Origin: Bacteroidota bacterium
GTDB taxonomy: Bacteria; Bacteroidota; Bacteroidia; Flavobacteriales_F; PHOS-HE28
Direction: 5' to 3'
DNA length: 27,457 nucleotides
Assembly (NCBI GenBank): GCA_023412755.1
Contig: JAEZCB010000007.1
Coordinates: 1 to 27,457, forward strand
The notes beneath the pieces were generated by a model that ran no database searches, was not told where the DNA came from, and saw nothing but the letters and a program-made list of their open reading frames with translations. The position numbers and the translations under genes were made by a program. Each line of letters opens with the position of its first letter. Within the stretch, counting starts at the first letter, position 1. Of the stretch, positions 24,047-27,457 are shown piece by piece.

Positions 24047-26554
24047 TTAGCGCACTACCCTGCGGATCCAGTTGCCATTGTCGTTATGCATGAGCACGAT
24101 GTAGGTACCTGCCATATGGTCGCGGAGATCCAGCAGAGATCCATTGCTTGCCGCGTTCAAAGATCTTGTTACCCGGCCAAGCGCATCGTAAACGTGGATA
24201 TGCAGAGGTGCATGCTGCTGATCATCGCTGAGCAGAAATACGCCATGTTCCGCGGTGGTGCTGAGGTGTGGGCCTGAATAGGAGTGATGGCCGGATACTC
24301 CCACAAAAGGTGAAATGAACAGATCCGCTTCCCAAATGCCGCGCCCGTAGGTGGCCGCACGGATCTTTCCTGTGGCTTCGTTGATCTCCAACTCGCTCAC
24401 CACCACGTTCGGCAGTCCATCGCCGTAGATCTGCCATTCCGGTTCGTGATCATCCCGGAAAAAGATGCCCTGGTCGGTACCTATGTATACCGCATTGAAC
24501 GAATTGGGCTGGATCACGATGCTGTTCACAGGTACATTGGGCAGGCCAGCACTGCGGTTCACCCAATCCATGCCACCATTCAAACTCTCATAGACCTTCT
24601 GGTTGGCATTGGTCCCGGAAAAAGTGATCCATACATGCAACGGATCATCCGGATCCACGGCAATGGATGTGGGAGAAAGGTTTGGCAGGCCTGGCCGGAT
24701 GTTCTGCCAGCTGAACCCGGCATCCAGCGTGCGCTGCACCAGATCGTTCCTTCCGGCATAGATCACTTCGCTGTTGGAAGGAGCAATGGCCAGGCACCTC
24801 ACTTTCTGTGCTTCGTTCCAGAAGGTGAGCTGTTCCCAGGATGAACCGCTGTTGTACGATAGCCAGACATTGTTGAAACCCGCGATCAGCGTATTGGGGT
24901 ACTCGGGATCCAGTGCGTACGGTGTTACCCAGGCCCCTTCTTCATCGATCCCGTTCGCGATATATTCCCAGTTCTCCCCAAGGTCATACGATCGCTGCAG
25001 TCCACCGAATTGATACGAGGAGTACACTTTGCCTATAACGAAACGATCCACGGCCGCTTCCATGCCATCACCACCGAATACATGGGTCCATTCATCATCC
25101 ATGAAACGGTTGCTCCCGTTGTCCTGCGCGCCGGCCATGACAAGTTCGGGTAGAAGTTCGCTGCCTCCGAGTCGATAGAATTGAGTGATGTCCAATCCCG
25201 CGCTCAGATCGATCCAGCTGCCGCCCGCATCCTCGCTTACGAAAATGCCGCCATCGGAACCGCAGAACAAACGGCCATCCAGTATATCCAGTGAGTGTAT
25301 GTCCGCATGCGTGTATCCGTGGAAGGAGGGGAAGACCCAGTGTGAGATGATCTCCCAATTGAGGCCTCCATCCGTGCTTTTCCACACATTGATCCCACCC
25401 ACATAAACAACGTTCGGATCAACGGGATCCACTGCGAGGGCCATATCATACCAGGCCTGTCCACCTTCCTCGCTGCCATCCTCACTGTAGTCGAAAATAT
25501 TTGGGGTGGACGACCTCAGGTGGAATGTTTCACCACCATCGTTGCTCAGGTAAAGGCCAAGGAAACTGTTGTCCTCCTCATTGCTGCACAGCGCATAGAC
25601 CGAATTGGGCGCCGCAGGACTAACGGCAATGGCCATTCTGCCTATCATGCTACCCGGCGGAAGACCGGTGGTGGTATTGCTGAGGAACGTATCGCCATCG
25701 GTACTGCGATAAAATTGGTTGGAGCAGGCATAGACCATGGTGGTATCACCCGGCATGAACTCCACATCGCGGAAAGAGCCCGTGGTGAGTTGGGTCCAGC
25801 TATCGCCACCGTCCATGGTGCGGAAGAGACCGTTGCTGGCGGCGCAATACATAATGCTTGGGTCGTTCGGATCCATACGCAATGCGCGGGTGGTGCGGCT
25901 TTGGGTGATGTTCCAGTTCAGGCCGGTGGTCTCCCAGCTAAGGCCGCCATCGGTACTCTTCAAAACACCGGCGCTGTAAGTATCGGCACCATCGCCATCG
26001 CCAGTGGCGATGAAGATCGTATCGGGTGAATCCGGATGGATGGCGATGCCCGAAACCCCCATGGAAGGGAGGTCTGTGAACAAAGGATCCCAATGCTGTC
26101 CATCATCCAGGCTCCTCCAAAGGCCACTGCCGGGAGTGCCAGCGTAAATGGTGCTTGGTGTTTGGGGGTCCAGTGCCACCACGTTCACACGGCCATTGCC
26201 GGGGTTGTATGAAATGCTGTTCCATGTGGTGGGGCCGAGTGGTTCCCAGGTCGCATTATCACGGCTGGAACTACGTGTTGCACGCATGGACGACACCTCC
26301 TGCATGGCCTCCAGATGGATGGCGGGATCCAGCCTATCGCCACTCGGCCAGGTGCGCTGCTCCATGAACCAGTACCAGCGATGGAATTGCTTCCAGCCCT
26401 GTCCGCGCACATAACCTCGGCCCTGCCAGGTCTCATCGAACGCCGCCTTAACCTCGTGGATGTTGGTCTCACCATCCAACATGAGGTGCACCCAGGGCTG
26501 AGCATGCATGGAAGATGAAATGAGAATGAGAGAAATGAATATGGCTCTGAACAT
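24047..26554 (-). CDS. Secreted Asp-box (BNR/sortilin-like) protein with T9SS sorting tail
   Basis: The 835-residue product has a signal peptide (about 1-18, probably cut after S-M-H-A). A series of about 11 Asp-box motifs S/T-x-D-x-G-x-x-W (near residues 148, 200, 246, 284, 337, 393, 440, 522, 566, 609, 657) follows, typical of beta-propellers of the BNR/VPS10-sortilin type. Residues about 760-835 form a T9SS type A sorting domain ending in G-T-Y-I-V-L...W-I-R-R-V-V-R, so it should pass the outer membrane by the type IX system and be released or bound to the surface. Propellers of this kind often bind or cleave glycans, but no sialidase catalytic set is visible. The gene is first in a run reaching efp. 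Confidence 0.93.
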   Translation of the reverse strand: MFRAIFISLILISSSMHAQPWVHLMLDGETNIHEVKAAFDETWQGRGYVRGQGWKQFHRWYWFMEQRTWPSGDRLDPAIHLEAMQEVSSMRATRSSSRDNATWEPLGPTTWNSISYNPGNGRVNVVALDPQTPSTIYAGTPGSGLWRSLDDGQHWDPLFTDLPSMGVSGIAIHPDSPDTIFIATGDGDGADTYSAGVLKSTDGGLSWETTGLNWNITQSRTTRALRMDPNDPSIMYCAASNGLFRTMDGGDSWTQLTTGSFRDVEFMPGDTTMVYACSNQFYRSTDGDTFLSNTTTGLPPGSMIGRMAIAVSPAAPNSVYALCSNEEDNSFLGLYLSNDGGETFHLRSSTPNIFDYSEDGSEEGGQAWYDMALAVDPVDPNVVYVGGINVWKSTDGGLNWEIISHWVFPSFHGYTHADIHSLDILDGRLFCGSDGGIFVSEDAGGSWIDLSAGLDITQFYRLGGSELLPELVMAGAQDNGSNRFMDDEWTHVFGGDGMEAAVDRFVIGKVYSSYQFGGLQRSYDLGENWEYIANGIDEEGAWVTPYALDPEYPNTLIAGFNNVWLSYNSGSSWEQLTFWNEAQKVRCLAIAPSNSEVIYAGRNDLVQRTLDAGFSWQNIRPGLPNLSPTSIAVDPDDPLHVWITFSGTNANQKVYESLNGGMDWVNRSAGLPNVPVNSIVIQPNSFNAVYIGTDQGIFFRDDHEPEWQIYGDGLPNVVVSELEINEATGKIRAATYGRGIWEADLFISPFVGVSGHHSYSGPHLSTTAEHGVFLLSDDQQHAPLHIHVYDALGRVTRSLNAASNGSLLDLRDHMAGTYIVLMHNDNGNWIRRVVR

Positions 26555-26777
26555 GAACTGGGGGCTGGAATGCGAATTTAGGTACTGGCCCTCTTACGGT
26601 GCATGACGTCCCTCGTCTGTTGATGATCGTATTACGCTGAAGGCAGCCGGGCTAAGCGCGCAGCGTGATACGATGTAAGCCAATCGTCCAGCGGCATAGG
26701 TAACTTCACCCCACGAACCAGAACAAGGCAACTTACACGACCATACCGCGTTGCCTCATGAAACGATACACTTTGAT
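26555..26777. promoter_or_regulatory. Divergent regulatory region with 14-bp imperfect inverted repeat
   Basis: This 223-nt gap separates the T9SS cargo gene (-) from porX (+) and must hold both promoters. It contains an inverted repeat, 26626-26639 against 26661-26674, of 14 pairs with one G-T mismatch and a 21-nt loop. The sequence on neither side is T-rich, so it is not a terminator. Weak minus-strand promoter-like TAAATTCG (26573-26580) has one mismatch to TAnnTTTG and lies 18 nt above the cargo start. No clear promoter for porX was found. Confidence 0.45.
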
Positions 26778-27457
26778 ATGACAGCGAACATTCTTTGGGC
26801 CGATGATGAGATCGATCTCCTGCGTCCGCATGTGCTCTTCTTGCAACAGAAGGGCTATGGCGTGGATACCGTGAACAACGGGTTGGATGCGGTGGAGAAG
26901 GTGCAACAGAAAGAGTACGACATCATCTTTCTGGACGAGAACATGCCCGGCATGAGCGGTCTGGAAACGCTTGGAAAGATCAAAGGCATACAGCCGCGCG
27001 TGCCGGTGGTGATGATCACCAAGAGCGAGGAGGAGCACATCATGGAAGAGGCGATCGGCGGCAAGATCAGCGATTACCTGATCAAGCCGGTGAACCCGAA
27101 CCAGATCCTCCTTTCGATCAAGAAGAACCTGGAGACACGGCGCCTGGTGAGCGAGAAGACAACCACCAGTTATCAGCAACAATTCCGTCAACTCGGCATG
27201 CGCCTGGGCGATCGCATGAAGCCCGATGAATGGGGCGAGATGTACAAGGAATTGGTGCGCTGGGAACTGGAATTGACGGGCTCGCAGGATCAAGGGATGA
27301 CCGAGATCATGCGCTCGCAATGGGGTGAGGCGAACGAATTGTTCAGCCGTTTCGTGACCGATAATTATCTCGATTGGCTGGCCGGCAAAGGCGATGCGCC
27401 GCTGATGAGCCACCAGATGATGAAGGAGAAGGTGATGCCGCACATCACCGAAAGCGG
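26778..27457 (+). CDS. porX: PorX-type response regulator of the type IX secretion system (5' part)
   Basis: The visible 226 residues begin with a receiver domain (about 1-125) containing the acidic pocket DDE (9-11), phospho-acceptor Asp53 in IIFLDENMPG, the Thr of VMITKS and the Lys of LIKPVNPNQ. A helical linker follows (WGEMYKELVRWELELTG), as in PorX. The family continues with a PglZ-type (alkaline-phosphatase-like) effector domain up to about 515 residues; that part lies past the window edge. PorX works with the sensor PorY and sigma factor SigP to control T9SS genes, which fits the divergent T9SS cargo gene. The frame stays open to base 27457. Confidence 0.9.
   Translation, partial: MTANILWADDEIDLLRPHVLFLQQKGYGVDTVNNGLDAVEKVQQKEYDIIFLDENMPGMSGLETLGKIKGIQPRVPVVMITKSEEEHIMEEAIGGKISDYLIKPVNPNQILLSIKKNLETRRLVSEKTTTSYQQQFRQLGMRLGDRMKPDEWGEMYKELVRWELELTGSQDQGMTEIMRSQWGEANELFSRFVTDNYLDWLAGKGDAPLMSHQMMKEKVMPHITES

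Noticed and set aside
24047..26554. Asp-box protein as a sialidase
   Set aside because: Asp-boxes are present, but the Arg triad region (an F/Y-R-I-P type start) and other catalytic residues of sialidases are not visible. The pattern fits the wider BNR/sortilin-like propeller group.
26768..26776. Promoter-like TACACTTTG just before the porX start
   Set aside because: It has three, not two, bases between TA and TTTG and ends two bases before the ATG, too close to be a normal promoter for this gene.
26733..27443. Minus-strand open frame of 236 codons opposite porX
   Set aside because: The plus-strand frame holds a complete receiver domain with Asp53 and PorX-like linker. The minus frame is Leu/His-rich shadow sequence.

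Overview
The window is a chromosomal segment of a moderately high-GC member of the Bacteroidota, most likely Flavobacteriales-like. The main markers are a fused LpxC-FabZ protein, an lpxD–lpxC/fabZ–lpxA–ABC–efp gene order, a cargo protein with a type IX secretion (T9SS) sorting tail, a PorX-type regulator, and very little Shine-Dalgarno sequence before the genes. The taxonomic call is an inference from gene content. No rRNA, tRNA, transposase, phage gene or CRISPR array was seen.

Layout. (1) 50-895 (+): coiled-coil zinc-ribbon protein, ended by a strong bidirectional terminator. (2) 965-9347, all on the minus strand: a Trk/Ktr potassium uptake pair with its own plausible promoter, a large envelope-anchored DUF3352-like/beta-propeller protein, RNase HII, a GT4 glycosyltransferase and an acyltransferase-3 membrane protein. 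(3) 9402-14390 (+): a compact, overlapping polysaccharide assembly operon with a Wzx-like flippase, two tandem Wzz-type chain-length proteins and a WaaL/Wzy-type ligase or polymerase. With the glycosyltransferase and acyltransferase on the other side it forms a small surface-polysaccharide locus. (4) 14348-16502 (-): a GAF-PP2C (RsbU-like) phosphatase and an LpxD-like paralogue. (5) 16646-17414 (+): an unknown membrane protein and a 33-residue membrane peptide overlapping its end. (6) 17500-26554, all minus and tightly packed: a T9SS cargo protein with about 11 Asp-boxes, an HD phosphohydrolase, a DUF2911 protein, LpxD, LpxC-FabZ, LpxA, an unusual ABC ATPase and EF-P. (7) 26778 to the window end (+): PorX, cut off by the edge.

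How it fits together. The right half makes early lipid A intermediates (LpxA, LpxC and LpxD, with FabZ supplying acyl chains). It sits beside a regulator of the T9SS, a system that in many members anchors cargo to A-type LPS or exports it. The left half assembles and decorates a surface polysaccharide. The window is therefore mainly an envelope-biogenesis neighbourhood.

No wholly new system can be demonstrated from the sequence alone. The points most worth a second look are an EF-P whose modified lysine is replaced by Asn, an ABC ATPase lacking the usual Q-loop and H-switch residues, a divergent second LpxD, a 14-bp imperfect inverted repeat between porX and the T9SS cargo gene, and the unknown membrane protein/micropeptide pair.
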